This document shows, piece after piece, positions 12,430-20,511 of a stretch of DNA of 42,056 nt (its first letter is position 1; the number at the start of each line of letters is the position of its first letter). The notes below the pieces were generated by a model that ran no database searches, had not been told where the DNA came from, and saw only the letters and a list, made by a program, of their open reading frames with translations. Position numbers and translations under genes: made by a program. Source of the DNA: a virus; IMG/VR virus record IMGVR_UViG_3300035664_001001, positions 1-42,056 of that record; one strand, given 5' to 3'.

Positions 12430-13607
12430 AGTTTAAAGTTTGCAAAAGTATCATTTTTCATATCTTGCTTAATGCCACCAATCAAATACTGCTCAATCTC
12501 TACTTCTTGTGGGGCATTTTGCAGTCCTTTAGAATTCAACCAATGGTCGGTCCAAGGAAGAGGGTTATTCTTTGCAGAAACATCATAAAGTGGTTTTAGA
12601 CCAATCGCTTTCATTCTGCGATTTGCAACCCATTCAACATATTGCTGAAGAAGTTTATCATTGAGTCCAATCATGGATCCATTCTTAAACAGATACTCTG
12701 CCCAAAGTTTTTCTTGATTGACTGCCTTCTCAAAGGTCTTATAAACCCATTGTTCTTCTTCTTGTGAGATCTTCTTCATATCAGGGTCATCACCCTCTTT
12801 CCACTTGTTTAGAATGTTTTGTGTGATGACCAAATGTTGACTTTCGTCACGAGCAATCAATGAGATGATTTTTGCACTTCCTTCCATAAGCTTGAGTTCG
12901 CCAAATGCAAAACTGCAAGCGAAACTGACGTAAAAGCGAATACCTTCAAGAATATTAACGTTTGCAACTGCTCTGTACAGTTTTCTTTTAAGTTCATATC
13001 TTGTACTTTGTGCGGTGGGAACTTGTTCTAACGCATGAATCCAATCATTAGATGTTCCATATTGTTGAGCACTATTGATAAAGTCATTATAAGATTCAGT
13101 GACACTAATAGCACGTTCCATAATACGATCATCATTTAAAATCGTATCGAAAACTTCAGAAGGGTCTGAATATACATTTTTTATAATGTATGTATAAGAA
13201 CGAGAATGAATCATTTCCATGAACTCCCAGACCTTCATACATGCTTCCAATTCTGGAAGAGAGCAGTATGGGGCAAATGCCATACCAGGACCTCTTCCTT
13301 GAACTGAATCAAGCATAATCTGATATTTTAAGTTTGATGTAAAAATATGTTTCTGTTCTGGACGAAGAGTTTGATAATCTCCCCTGTCTTTCTGTAAAGA
13401 AATTTCTTCAGGTCTCCAAAAGTAACCTAATTGTTGTTGAGTTAATTTGTCAAATACTGGATACTTATATTGATCATATCTTTGTAGTCCTAATGGTTGT
13501 CCAAAAAACATAGGTTGTTTTTTAGTATCTACTTCTTGAGAATTAAAAACGGTCATTGATTCGACCATACTTTTTTCCTCTGAATTTGTTTTAAAATTAA
13601 AAACCAT
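12426..13607 (-). CDS. nrdB: Class Ia ribonucleotide reductase beta subunit
   Basis: The 393-residue product holds the diiron-tyrosyl radical cofactor that starts NDP reduction by NrdA. Visible ligands and radical site are Asp in LDSVQGRGPG, then EMIHSRSYTYIIKN (Glu, His and the radical Tyr), Glu in LEGIRFYVSFACSFAF, and ARDESQHLVITQ (Glu, His). It aligns well with E. coli NrdB from PMFFGQPLGLQRYDQYKYP onward, with an N-terminal extension of about 15 residues. GAGGG lies 5 bases before the ATG. It lies 48 bp after nrdA on the same transcript. Confidence 0.97.
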   Translation of the reverse strand: MVFNFKTNSEEKSMVESMTVFNSQEVDTKKQPMFFGQPLGLQRYDQYKYPVFDKLTQQQLGYFWRPEEISLQKDRGDYQTLRPEQKHIFTSNLKYQIMLDSVQGRGPGMAFAPYCSLPELEACMKVWEFMEMIHSRSYTYIIKNVYSDPSEVFDTILNDDRIMERAISVTESYNDFINSAQQYGTSNDWIHALEQVPTAQSTRYELKRKLYRAVANVNILEGIRFYVSFACSFAFGELKLMEGSAKIISLIARDESQHLVITQNILNKWKEGDDPDMKKISQEEEQWVYKTFEKAVNQEKLWAEYLFKNGSMIGLNDKLLQQYVEWVANRRMKAIGLKPLYDVSAKNNPLPWTDHWLNSKGLQNAPQEVEIEQYLIGGIKQDMKNDTFANFKL

Positions 13608-13655
13608 ACTTCCCTCAACAAATTAACTTAACTCACACTGTAATATTTAACTAAG

Positions 13656-15956
13656 TCAGATTTTGCAACTTTCACAATCATCTTCATCACCACTCATAAT
13701 GTCATCAAGAAGAGATTGGAGTTCTTGCTTTGGTTCTTCAACTACTTCATCAGTTTTAATATCATAAGTATTCTGATAATATGCAGTTTTCCATCCCATT
13801 TTATAGCACATTAGAAGATCTTGTGCCATTACGCTAACAGGGACTTCATTATCTGAATAATTTTGTGGGTTATAGGACCAGTTTCCACTAATCGCTTGAT
13901 CGAAGAATTTTTGCATAACAGCAACAATATTGATATAACCAAGATTGCTAGGCATATCCCAAAGAAGCGTATAATTGTTCTTAAGAGTTTGATACTGCGG
14001 AACAATTTGCTTGAGAGGTCCTTTCTTGGACTTCTTAACGGACAGGTATCCTCTAGGTGGTTCGATTCCGTTGGTTGCGTTTGACACAACGGAACTGCTC
14101 TCCGATGGCATCTGTGCGGACAATGTTGAGTTCCGGACTCCATATTTCTTAACCTGCTGCCGCAGTGACTCCCAATCATACTTAAGTTCGTTAGGTACAA
14201 TTTCATCCACATCTCGCTTATAAGTATCTATAGGAAGAATACCTTGAGCATATTTCGTTCGGTGAGAATACTCGCAAGGACCTTTTTCTCTAGCAAGTCT
14301 GACAGTTGCTTTAATTAAATAATACTGAAATGCTTCAGTCAGATCGTGTACCAATTGCCATGCTCTAGGATCCCCATAATGCTCTCCGTGCTTGGCAAGA
14401 TAATGAGCAAGACCAATATACCCCACTCCAAGAGAACGACGTGCTCTGGTGGCAATTTCTGCCGATTTGACGGGGTATCCTTGAAAGTCAATCAACTCAT
14501 CAAGAGAACGAACAGAAAGATCACAAAGAACTTCAAGTTCATCATTGGTTTTGATTTTACCAACATTAATTGCACTCAAAATACAGAGAGCAATTTCACC
14601 ATCAGGATCATCGATGTGTTGAATAGGTTTAGTTGGAAGAGTAATTTCTTGACAAAGGTTACTCATTTCAACCTTATCAATAAATGATGAATGAGAGTTG
14701 CAATGGTCAATATTCATAATGTAAATACGACCAGTCTCTGCTCTCTCTTTTAAGAGGTCCAAAAAGAGTTCCTGAGCTCCGATAGTTTTTCTTGGAATAG
14801 ACTCATCTCGTTCATAACGAACATATAGATCGTCAAATCCATCAGTGCCAAAAGCATCATATAAACCAGGAACTGCATGTGGGGAGAAGAGTGAAACCTC
14901 TTCATTTTTGATGAATCGTTCATAGAAAAGTTTGGAGATTTGAATAGAGTAGTCTAACTTACGAACACGATTATCTTCAGTTCCCTTGTTATTTTTCAAT
15001 ACTAAAATGTCTTCGATTTCTTGGTGCCAGATTGGGAAATGAACAGTAGCACTTCCACCACGAATCCCGTTTTGTGTACAACATCTAACAGTTGCTTCAA
15101 ACTTTTTGAGGAATGGGACAACACCTGTATGCTGAACTTCTCCACCTCTGATTTTAGAATTGATTCCCCTGATGCGACCTGCATTGATACCAATTCCTGC
15201 TCTTTGCGACACATAGCGACCAATTGCCATATCAGAACTGAAGATACTGTCAAGGGTGTCATCAACATCAACAAGAACGCAACTTGCATATTGGCGAAGT
15301 GGGGTTCTAACACCTGCCATGATTGGTGTAGGAATGTTGATTTTGTGCTTTGAGATTGCGTCATAATACTTCTTAACGTAATCTAAACGTGTCTCTTTTG
15401 GATACTTTGAAAATATAGTAGCAGCAATCAAAAGATACATGTATTGTGGAGTTTCATAAAGTTCGCCAGTGCTGCGATCCTGAACCAAATACTTATCTAC
15501 TACTTGACGAAGACCAGCATAAGTGAAGAGATAATCGCGATCATGATCAATAAAGGATTCTAATTTTTCAAATTCTTCTTCAGAATAAAGATTTAAAATT
15601 TCAGAATCATAAACTCCCATTTCCACACATTTACGAGTGTGTTCTAAAACGGTCAAACCATTATAGATTCTTCCAAAAATTTGCTTTCGAATTGAAAACA
15701 ACAAAAGACGGGCAGCAACAAACTGATAGTTTGGATGCTCAAGATCAATCAGGTCTGAAGCAGATCGAATTAGAATTTCTTGAATCTCTGCAGTAGTAAT
15801 TCCACTATAAAACTGAATCCCAGATTGCATTTCAACTTGAGATGCAGAAACCCCAGCAAGATCCCTACAAGATTCTTCGACCATTACATGAAGTTTATTC
15901 AGATCAAGAGACTCAACATTACCACTTCTCTTGACTACTTTTGTTCCGTTGCTCAT
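13656..15956 (-). CDS. nrdA: Class Ia ribonucleotide reductase alpha subunit
   Basis: This is the 766-residue catalytic subunit that reduces ribonucleoside diphosphates. It has an N-terminal ATP-cone-like segment (VVKRSGNVESLDLNKLH). The redox cysteines lie in RQYASCVLVDVDD and ALCILSAINVG, and the radical cysteine in SNLCQEITLPT with the flanking Asn and Glu. The radical-transfer tyrosine pair is in WKTAYYQNTYD, and a C-terminal CxxC (CESC) is available for thioredoxin/glutaredoxin. The ATG at 15956 overlaps the primase stop (ATGA); an upstream TTG would add four residues. The enzyme needs no cobalamin. Confidence 0.97.
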   Translation of the reverse strand: MSNGTKVVKRSGNVESLDLNKLHVMVEESCRDLAGVSASQVEMQSGIQFYSGITTAEIQEILIRSASDLIDLEHPNYQFVAARLLLFSIRKQIFGRIYNGLTVLEHTRKCVEMGVYDSEILNLYSEEEFEKLESFIDHDRDYLFTYAGLRQVVDKYLVQDRSTGELYETPQYMYLLIAATIFSKYPKETRLDYVKKYYDAISKHKINIPTPIMAGVRTPLRQYASCVLVDVDDTLDSIFSSDMAIGRYVSQRAGIGINAGRIRGINSKIRGGEVQHTGVVPFLKKFEATVRCCTQNGIRGGSATVHFPIWHQEIEDILVLKNNKGTEDNRVRKLDYSIQISKLFYERFIKNEEVSLFSPHAVPGLYDAFGTDGFDDLYVRYERDESIPRKTIGAQELFLDLLKERAETGRIYIMNIDHCNSHSSFIDKVEMSNLCQEITLPTKPIQHIDDPDGEIALCILSAINVGKIKTNDELEVLCDLSVRSLDELIDFQGYPVKSAEIATRARRSLGVGYIGLAHYLAKHGEHYGDPRAWQLVHDLTEAFQYYLIKATVRLAREKGPCEYSHRTKYAQGILPIDTYKRDVDEIVPNELKYDWESLRQQVKKYGVRNSTLSAQMPSESSSVVSNATNGIEPPRGYLSVKKSKKGPLKQIVPQYQTLKNNYTLLWDMPSNLGYINIVAVMQKFFDQAISGNWSYNPQNYSDNEVPVSVMAQDLLMCYKMGWKTAYYQNTYDIKTDEVVEEPKQELQSLLDDIMSGDEDDCESCKI

Positions 15957-16924
15957 ACTTTTTTCCAATTGTTAAACTTAATTTTTGCTTCTAAACCAGA
16001 GTAGATATTTGATTTTAACACATCCATAACATTAAGTCCAGCAAGCACCATATCATTAATATCCTTTTGTAAAATAGTTGCTGGCCAAATTACTATTTTA
16101 TCACCTCTGTCGATGGTTTTTGATATTCGTTTGACGATTTCTTGATTGCGTGGTTCATTATCAAAAACCCAAATATAATCGCTCCAACCAAACGACCTAA
16201 TATCAACATCGGACCCACACATAGCAACAGCGTTTTCAATGAAAGTGGAGTCGAAGGGACCTTCAACGATAAAAATCGTTTTTGATGTATCAATCTTTTC
16301 AAGACCGTAAAGTTTAGGAGAGTCATCAGAAATCATGACAGTGATGTATTTATTTGGAGAGGGTCCGAGTGCTCTTCCCTGAAATCCAATAAGATTTTTT
16401 TCAATGTCGTATAACGGTATGATAATTCTAGATTCATCCTTACCAATAGTGTTGAAGGTATGTTTTTGAGTGTTTGACCACTCTTTAAATTTGTCAGCAA
16501 AATAAAACTTTTCTGGATCAAGTTTTCTTTTTTCCAAATATTCGCAAGCAATCTGATTTTCTGATGCTTTGGGCAAATCAAGTTTTCTTTTGAATACTGG
16601 TTTTACAAACTCTAACTTCGGTTGCTCTACGATGAAGTTTTTACCAGTATGCCCTTCTTTAAACTTCTCCATCGAATATTGTTTGTGGAGAGTTGGATCC
16701 AATTCTTTAAGAAAATTATTGAAGGATAAACTTGCCCCACAATTATGACACTTAAAGTTTGTATTATTTTTGACTTGGTAAAAATACCCTCTCGTCTTAC
16801 TTTTGTTCTTTTGGGAATCGCCACAAAGAGGACACCGAAAGTTATAGAGATCCGCTTTAACCCTCTTAAATTTTTGCAGGCGTGATGAAACGAGTCCAAT
16901 ATACTTGGAGTCAATCAAATCCAT
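15953..16924 (-). CDS. 61: DNA primase (T4 gp61-like)
   Basis: The 323-residue product has an N-terminal zinc-binding domain (FRCPLCGDSQKNKSK and FKCHNCGASL) and a Toprim catalytic core with IFIVEGPFDSTF (acidic motif) and YIWVFDNEPRN (the D-type motif). It synthesises RNA primers for lagging-strand replication with helicase gp41. It is the first gene of the unit driven by promoter 16954-16982 and overlaps nrdA by 4 bases. Length matches T4 gp61. Confidence 0.95.
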   Translation of the reverse strand: MDLIDSKYIGLVSSRLQKFKRVKADLYNFRCPLCGDSQKNKSKTRGYFYQVKNNTNFKCHNCGASLSFNNFLKELDPTLHKQYSMEKFKEGHTGKNFIVEQPKLEFVKPVFKRKLDLPKASENQIACEYLEKRKLDPEKFYFADKFKEWSNTQKHTFNTIGKDESRIIIPLYDIEKNLIGFQGRALGPSPNKYITVMISDDSPKLYGLEKIDTSKTIFIVEGPFDSTFIENAVAMCGSDVDIRSFGWSDYIWVFDNEPRNQEIVKRISKTIDRGDKIVIWPATILQKDINDMVLAGLNVMDVLKSNIYSGLEAKIKFNNWKKV

Positions 16925-16937
16925 TATAAAGGTAGTA

Positions 16938-17351
16938 TTACTTCGTGCTCTCTATTCTAGCAGGTTGTGAGTCCGGAGTCAAGATGTCTACAACCATATG
17001 AGATTGAGAAAATGCGAAAGAAATTACAACCGCTGCTCCAAAAATTATCCAACGAAATTTTGCAACTTCTTCAACCTTTGCTTCTAAAACTTTAATTCTT
17101 TCTGTTACACTATGATGCTGCTCTCGATTCTCTTCTTTTAACTCACCAATCATTTTAGAAATCATCTCATCTGTTTTACTAGATTGCTCAATTTTTTCAT
17201 CATGGACTGCCAACATCTTACTAATGTTTTGACTAGTCTTACCCATAATCTGGATTGCTTCATCAATCTTTTTTAGCAAAAGTTCGTATGATGAAAGGCG
17301 TTCTTCTAAAACTGCAATTTTGGTGTCGGATGAGGTGTTTTGATTAAACAT
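16938..17351 (-). CDS. Coiled-coil protein with C-terminal membrane anchor (137 aa)
   Basis: A long heptad-type coiled coil covers about residues 10-95 (KIAVLEERLSSYELLLKKI and onward). One transmembrane helix follows (about 99-116, FRWIIFGAAVVISFAFSQ), then a short tail. This coiled-coil-plus-C-terminal-anchor design is like that of XhlA-type haemolysin/holin accessory proteins, but the similarity is only in layout. A late-like AATAAATA lies at 17392-17399. Its 3' end contains the promoter of the primase unit. Confidence 0.8.
   Translation of the reverse strand: MFNQNTSSDTKIAVLEERLSSYELLLKKIDEAIQIMGKTSQNISKMLAVHDEKIEQSSKTDEMISKMIGELKEENREQHHSVTERIKVLEAKVEEVAKFRWIIFGAAVVISFAFSQSHMVVDILTPDSQPARIESTK
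16954..16982 (-). promoter_or_regulatory. Early promoter of the gp61-nrdA-nrdB unit
   Basis: TTGACT (16977-16982), 17 bp and TAGAAT (16954-16959) lie on the minus strand, inside the 3' end of the coiled-coil gene. Confidence 0.75.
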
Positions 17352-17391
17352 TTTCTTCGGTGGTGAGATTTGCCCATAACAAATCTACTAT

Positions 17392-17399
17392 TATTTATT
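17392..17399 (-). promoter_or_regulatory. Possible late promoter (AATAAATA)
   Basis: The motif has seven of eight matches on the minus strand, 41 bp before the gene starting at 17351; it overlaps the stop of the upstream gene. Confidence 0.5.
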
Positions 17400-17598
17400 T
17401 TTCCCTTTTTCGCTGCCTTCTCACCATATCTTTAAAAAAGATATTCCATCTTCGCTTTTTTCTTAGATCAACAGGTGGCGATTCAGTATCAGGATTAAAT
17501 CCCAATCCAGCAGAATTTGCAGAATTAGTAGGAACAGAAGCAACCATTTCTTCTTTAATATTACGAATTGTAAAAATTAATTTTTCTAATTTATCCAT
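17395..17598 (-). CDS. Small hypothetical protein (67 aa)
   Basis: The product starts MDKLEKLIFTIRNIKEEM, has a Gly/Asn/Pro-rich middle (SANSAGLGFNPDTESPP) and a strongly basic C-terminus (KDMVRRQRKREK). The ATG at 17598 overlaps the preceding stop (TAATG), which decides the start. I recall similar short proteins beside this gene pair in other cyanophages; no function is known to me. Confidence 0.8.
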   Translation of the reverse strand: MDKLEKLIFTIRNIKEEMVASVPTNSANSAGLGFNPDTESPPVDLRKKRRWNIFFKDMVRRQRKREK

Positions 17599-17969
17599 TA
17601 AATTGTTTGCAATTGTGACAAACACTCTACATCTTCTTCAATATCATGCATATGTGTTTTTGGATATTCCGGAAATCTATTCAAAAATAAAAGAAAACTT
17701 TTTATTGTTGGCCATAAATCCTTGTCCAAATTATAGAATAACAATGGAACAGCGGCGTCATTAAAAACATTAAAAAGTATGGTCAAATGATTTAAAATAA
17801 GGTGAGTTCTAAGCTCACCCGTATTTCTATATTTTTTTAGTAATCTTTTGACATATCGTATTCTTTTCAAATCAGATTGAAAATCCTCCATAGTTAATGC
17901 TTGGGGATTATCATAGAACTTTATGGCGAATATCAAATAATTGTCTTCATTCAATTCATCAAATCTCAT
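17598..17969 (-). CDS. Hypothetical cyanophage protein (123 aa)
   Basis: This is an alpha-helical soluble protein (MRFDELNEDNYLIFAIKFYD...), with a basic middle (RIRYVKRLLKKYR) and a hydrophobic helix (LILNHLTILFNVFNDAAVPLLF). It resembles a conserved cyanophage family in the structural region. It lies 9 bp after the virion-protein gene and is coupled to the 67-aa gene, so a late role is likely. The biochemical function is unknown. Confidence 0.82.
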   Translation of the reverse strand: MRFDELNEDNYLIFAIKFYDNPQALTMEDFQSDLKRIRYVKRLLKKYRNTGELRTHLILNHLTILFNVFNDAAVPLLFYNLDKDLWPTIKSFLLFLNRFPEYPKTHMHDIEEDVECLSQLQTI

Positions 17970-17978
17970 ACCATATTA

Positions 17979-18542
17979 TCAGCTATCTGGATATCTACCG
18001 TCATCATCAGCGTCTCCAGTAATGCTAGATCCAGCAACTAGAGTCTCTGTTTTAACTCTGAAGTTTCCGTGATTATCAACATAAGTTGTAACACCAACCC
18101 AACCAGCGTGTGCTACGGCATAAGCAGCATTCTTACCACCAACCGTTCTACCAGCTGCTACAGTTGCTTCAGTAGTTCCTACACCAAAGACTGCGGAGAA
18201 TCTGTTTGACTTTACATCAGGAGCAAAATATTGCCCATCTTCAAGAGTATACTTTGGTTTTTGAGTTATAGTGTAAGCAACACCAACTGTTGCACCAAAT
18301 CCAACGGTGCCAATTCCAATGAGAAACTGAGTTGAACCAATTGAAAGTTGAGTATTGGATGTTACATCACTAATTACTGCTTGACCGTAAGTAGCACCAG
18401 CACCAACTACCAATATATCTCCAATAGAAATTCCTGCAGTTACAAAAGTTGTGCCACTACCGGTTACGGTTTCAGTAGCAAGATTAATCGTGATAGTTCC
18501 AGTAAGATTGCTTAAAGAATCTTTATTGCCCCAAAGAGACAT
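17979..18542 (-). CDS. Virion structural protein (187 aa)
   Basis: The product MSLWGNKDSLSNLTGTITIN... is rich in Thr, Gly and Val in alternating beta-type patterns (VTGSGTTFVTAGISIGDILV). Such beta-repeat proteins are typical of phage tail, neck or capsid-decoration components, and near-identical starts are common in T4-like cyanophage virion proteins. It has a perfect late promoter at 18574-18581. The exact location in the particle cannot be told. Confidence 0.82.
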   Translation of the reverse strand: MSLWGNKDSLSNLTGTITINLATETVTGSGTTFVTAGISIGDILVVGAGATYGQAVISDVTSNTQLSIGSTQFLIGIGTVGFGATVGVAYTITQKPKYTLEDGQYFAPDVKSNRFSAVFGVGTTEATVAAGRTVGGKNAAYAVAHAGWVGVTTYVDNHGNFRVKTETLVAGSSITGDADDDGRYPDS

Positions 18543-18573
18543 GTTTCCTTACCTATGAATTCTTTTCTAATGA

Positions 18574-18581
18574 TATTTATA
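18574..18581 (-). promoter_or_regulatory. T4-type late promoter fused to a terminator
   Basis: TATAAATA is exact on the minus strand and continuous with the T-run after the hairpin at 18588-18609. It lies 31 bp before the gene starting at 18542. Confidence 0.85.
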
Positions 18582-18587
18582 AAAAAA

Positions 18588-18609
18588 GGAGACCTTAAGT
18601 TTGGTCTCC
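18588..18609 (-). terminator. Terminator of the 58-aa late gene
   Basis: GGAGACC/GGTCTCC (7 pairs, 8-nt loop) is followed by a T-run on the minus strand. Confidence 0.9.
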
Positions 18610-18636
18610 AAAATATTAACTAAATTTTTACTAATT

Positions 18637-18813
18637 TTATCTTTGTGGTTGAAAAAGTTTTTCTTTTACAAGTTCATAAACTACATTATCAATACTATTG
18701 TCTGTGCTATCAACATACTTTTTAAGTAGGTCAAGAACAAGATTTTTAACTGCTGAATGTGTTGCAATTGAAATAATAAGTGGTTTAATTACCACCACTA
18801 ATGCATCTCTCAT
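18637..18813 (-). CDS. Small late protein (58 aa)
   Basis: The product begins MRDALVVVIKPLIISIATHS and ends YELVKEKLFQPQR. It has an amphipathic or hydrophobic N-terminal helix followed by charged helices. GGAG lies 7 bases before the ATG and a late-like GATAAATA is at 18844-18851. It sits between two virion-type genes and has its own terminator. No family is firmly recognised. Confidence 0.8.
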   Translation of the reverse strand: MRDALVVVIKPLIISIATHSAVKNLVLDLLKKYVDSTDNSIDNVVYELVKEKLFQPQR

Positions 18814-18843
18814 GATGTTCTCCGTGTGAAGAGTATCCTGTTT

Positions 18844-18851
18844 TATTTATC
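18844..18851 (-). promoter_or_regulatory. Late-type promoter (GATAAATA)
   Basis: The motif has seven of eight matches on the minus strand, 30 bp before the 58-aa gene, overlapping the stop codon of the 551-aa gene. Confidence 0.6.
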
Positions 18852-20502
18852 TTAAATTTGGATTTCTTTCTCTAGCAGTCAAAGAAGGATGATCACGATC
18901 ATCATCATAACTATCATCATCAGATTTTGATGGTGGAAAAATTGGTTTCATTTTCTTCTTTTGTTTTTGCGTTCTGCCATAGATTCCCATATGTGAAAGA
19001 TTTGTAGTTCCTTCAGAAGGTTTCTTTCTCGCCCTTTTTGGCATTTCTTCTTCAATCACTTCACCTTCTGGATCATATTGTGCTTTTTGAAGCGTAGGTA
19101 ATTTTGCCCCAGTTGCCTTTGGTTCTTGACCTTTAGGAAAAACTCTCCTTCCTTTTTCAGTAGGAAGAATTGGTCCAGATTCAATATTTTCAGAAGCAAC
19201 CATTACTAATGGATTTTTAGCACCCATTGCTCTTGCTTTATTTTTTGCAAGATTAATTGCTGTTGCAAGAGGACGACGATCTATCTCATTTTCTTTTTCA
19301 GGTCCACACTCAGTTTCTTCTTTTTGAACTTTTTTAGGAATTCCTTCGTGCTTAGTTTTAGCAAACTTGCGAATTTCTTTTTCACTCATCGAATCTACAA
19401 TTTTAAGAACTTCAGCACTTACTTCAGATCTTGGAGTTTTACCTCTTTTGACTGAAAGAGCAAGTCCAAAAAGTTTTTGCTGTTGCTCACTTTCTGCCTT
19501 TTCTTGAAGAGCATGAACTTTTTTAAGAAACTTAGAATAACCATTTTCAACAATTACATCACCACCCATTTCATGATGTGCCATTAATTTAGATTGCGAA
19601 TTATCAGTTGGATTTACAACAATTTTATTTTTTTTAGTAGTAAAATCAATTTGAGTGGAATTAGCATCTGAATTTACTATCTGAGGAGCATCAGTTTGAG
19701 GCAAATTTGCAGTTGCTGCTACCTCACCTAAAAAACCTTCTTTTACGCTTGAGGTATCTTTACCATCAGCAACTCCACCTTTCTTACGTTGAATAGCGTT
19801 ATGAACTGCTCCACGATATTCTTTAGCACCACTTTCTACTTTACCGTCACCATCATAATCTTTTTTTGCTCTGTTACCTAGAACCTCAGCAGTTTTTTCA
19901 CCTTTAGTTCTTTCACCTTCATATGGAGTTCCATATTCAGTCATTTCAACTTCAAGACCTTTTCCCCTAAGTTCACTGATTTTTTGGCGGGTAGCATACC
20001 TCACATAAGTAACGTTATTTTTAGGATCAGTGACTCTTACTTTATATTTTTTTCCTTCAGAAGTATCATTTACCTTTTCTTCTAAACCATACTTGAGTTG
20101 ATCATGATCAATTACTTCACTTTTCTTTTCTACAAATACTTTATAAAGTGCTTTAGAAACTGCATTTGAAGCAGATTCTTTCATATAATTATTGAAATCT
20201 TCCGATTGCATTCCACCCTTACCAAAAAGTTTATCTCTTACTGCAGATTTTTCCTGCTCAGACATTGAACTGTTTTGCATATATTGGGAGTATGCCTGCC
20301 TTAATGGAATTTCTTCTCTTCTGGCACGATAACGAATATCTGAGGCAGCTTGACTAATTCTTTCTTCTGGAGTTTTATCTCCACTGCCAGCATCCCCACC
20401 ACCAGGTTTGTTTTGAGGTCCTTCTGGTTTCTTTGCTTGTGCAGACATTTGAGCCTGTGGGTGCTTTCTTGCAGGAAGATCCTCAGCAATATGCTTTTTC
20501 AT
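18847..20502 (-). CDS. Large Lys/Glu-rich late protein (551 aa)
   Basis: The product starts MKKHIAEDLPARKHPQ, with a possible IAE cleavage site, and is hydrophilic and low in complexity. A calcium-loop-like segment, KDYDGDGKVESGAKEYRG (about residues 214-231), follows the DxDxDG pattern and recurs in cyanophage virion proteins. Other parts are helical (HALQEKAESEQQQKLFGLAL), and the C-terminus is basic then Asp-rich (SDDDSYDDDRDHP). It has a late-like promoter at 20538-20545. It is probably a head-core or virion protein; no enzymatic domain is visible. Confidence 0.8.
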   Translation of the reverse strand: MKKHIAEDLPARKHPQAQMSAQAKKPEGPQNKPGGGDAGSGDKTPEERISQAASDIRYRARREEIPLRQAYSQYMQNSSMSEQEKSAVRDKLFGKGGMQSEDFNNYMKESASNAVSKALYKVFVEKKSEVIDHDQLKYGLEEKVNDTSEGKKYKVRVTDPKNNVTYVRYATRQKISELRGKGLEVEMTEYGTPYEGERTKGEKTAEVLGNRAKKDYDGDGKVESGAKEYRGAVHNAIQRKKGGVADGKDTSSVKEGFLGEVAATANLPQTDAPQIVNSDANSTQIDFTTKKNKIVVNPTDNSQSKLMAHHEMGGDVIVENGYSKFLKKVHALQEKAESEQQQKLFGLALSVKRGKTPRSEVSAEVLKIVDSMSEKEIRKFAKTKHEGIPKKVQKEETECGPEKENEIDRRPLATAINLAKNKARAMGAKNPLVMVASENIESGPILPTEKGRRVFPKGQEPKATGAKLPTLQKAQYDPEGEVIEEEMPKRARKKPSEGTTNLSHMGIYGRTQKQKKKMKPIFPPSKSDDDSYDDDRDHPSLTARERNPNLR

Positions 20503-20511
20503 ATGAAGAAT

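Noticed and set aside
16925-16930. TATAAT directly before the primase ATG as its promoter
   Set aside because: Transcription would begin inside the coding sequence; the TTGACT-17-TAGAAT pair at 16954-16982 is correctly placed instead.
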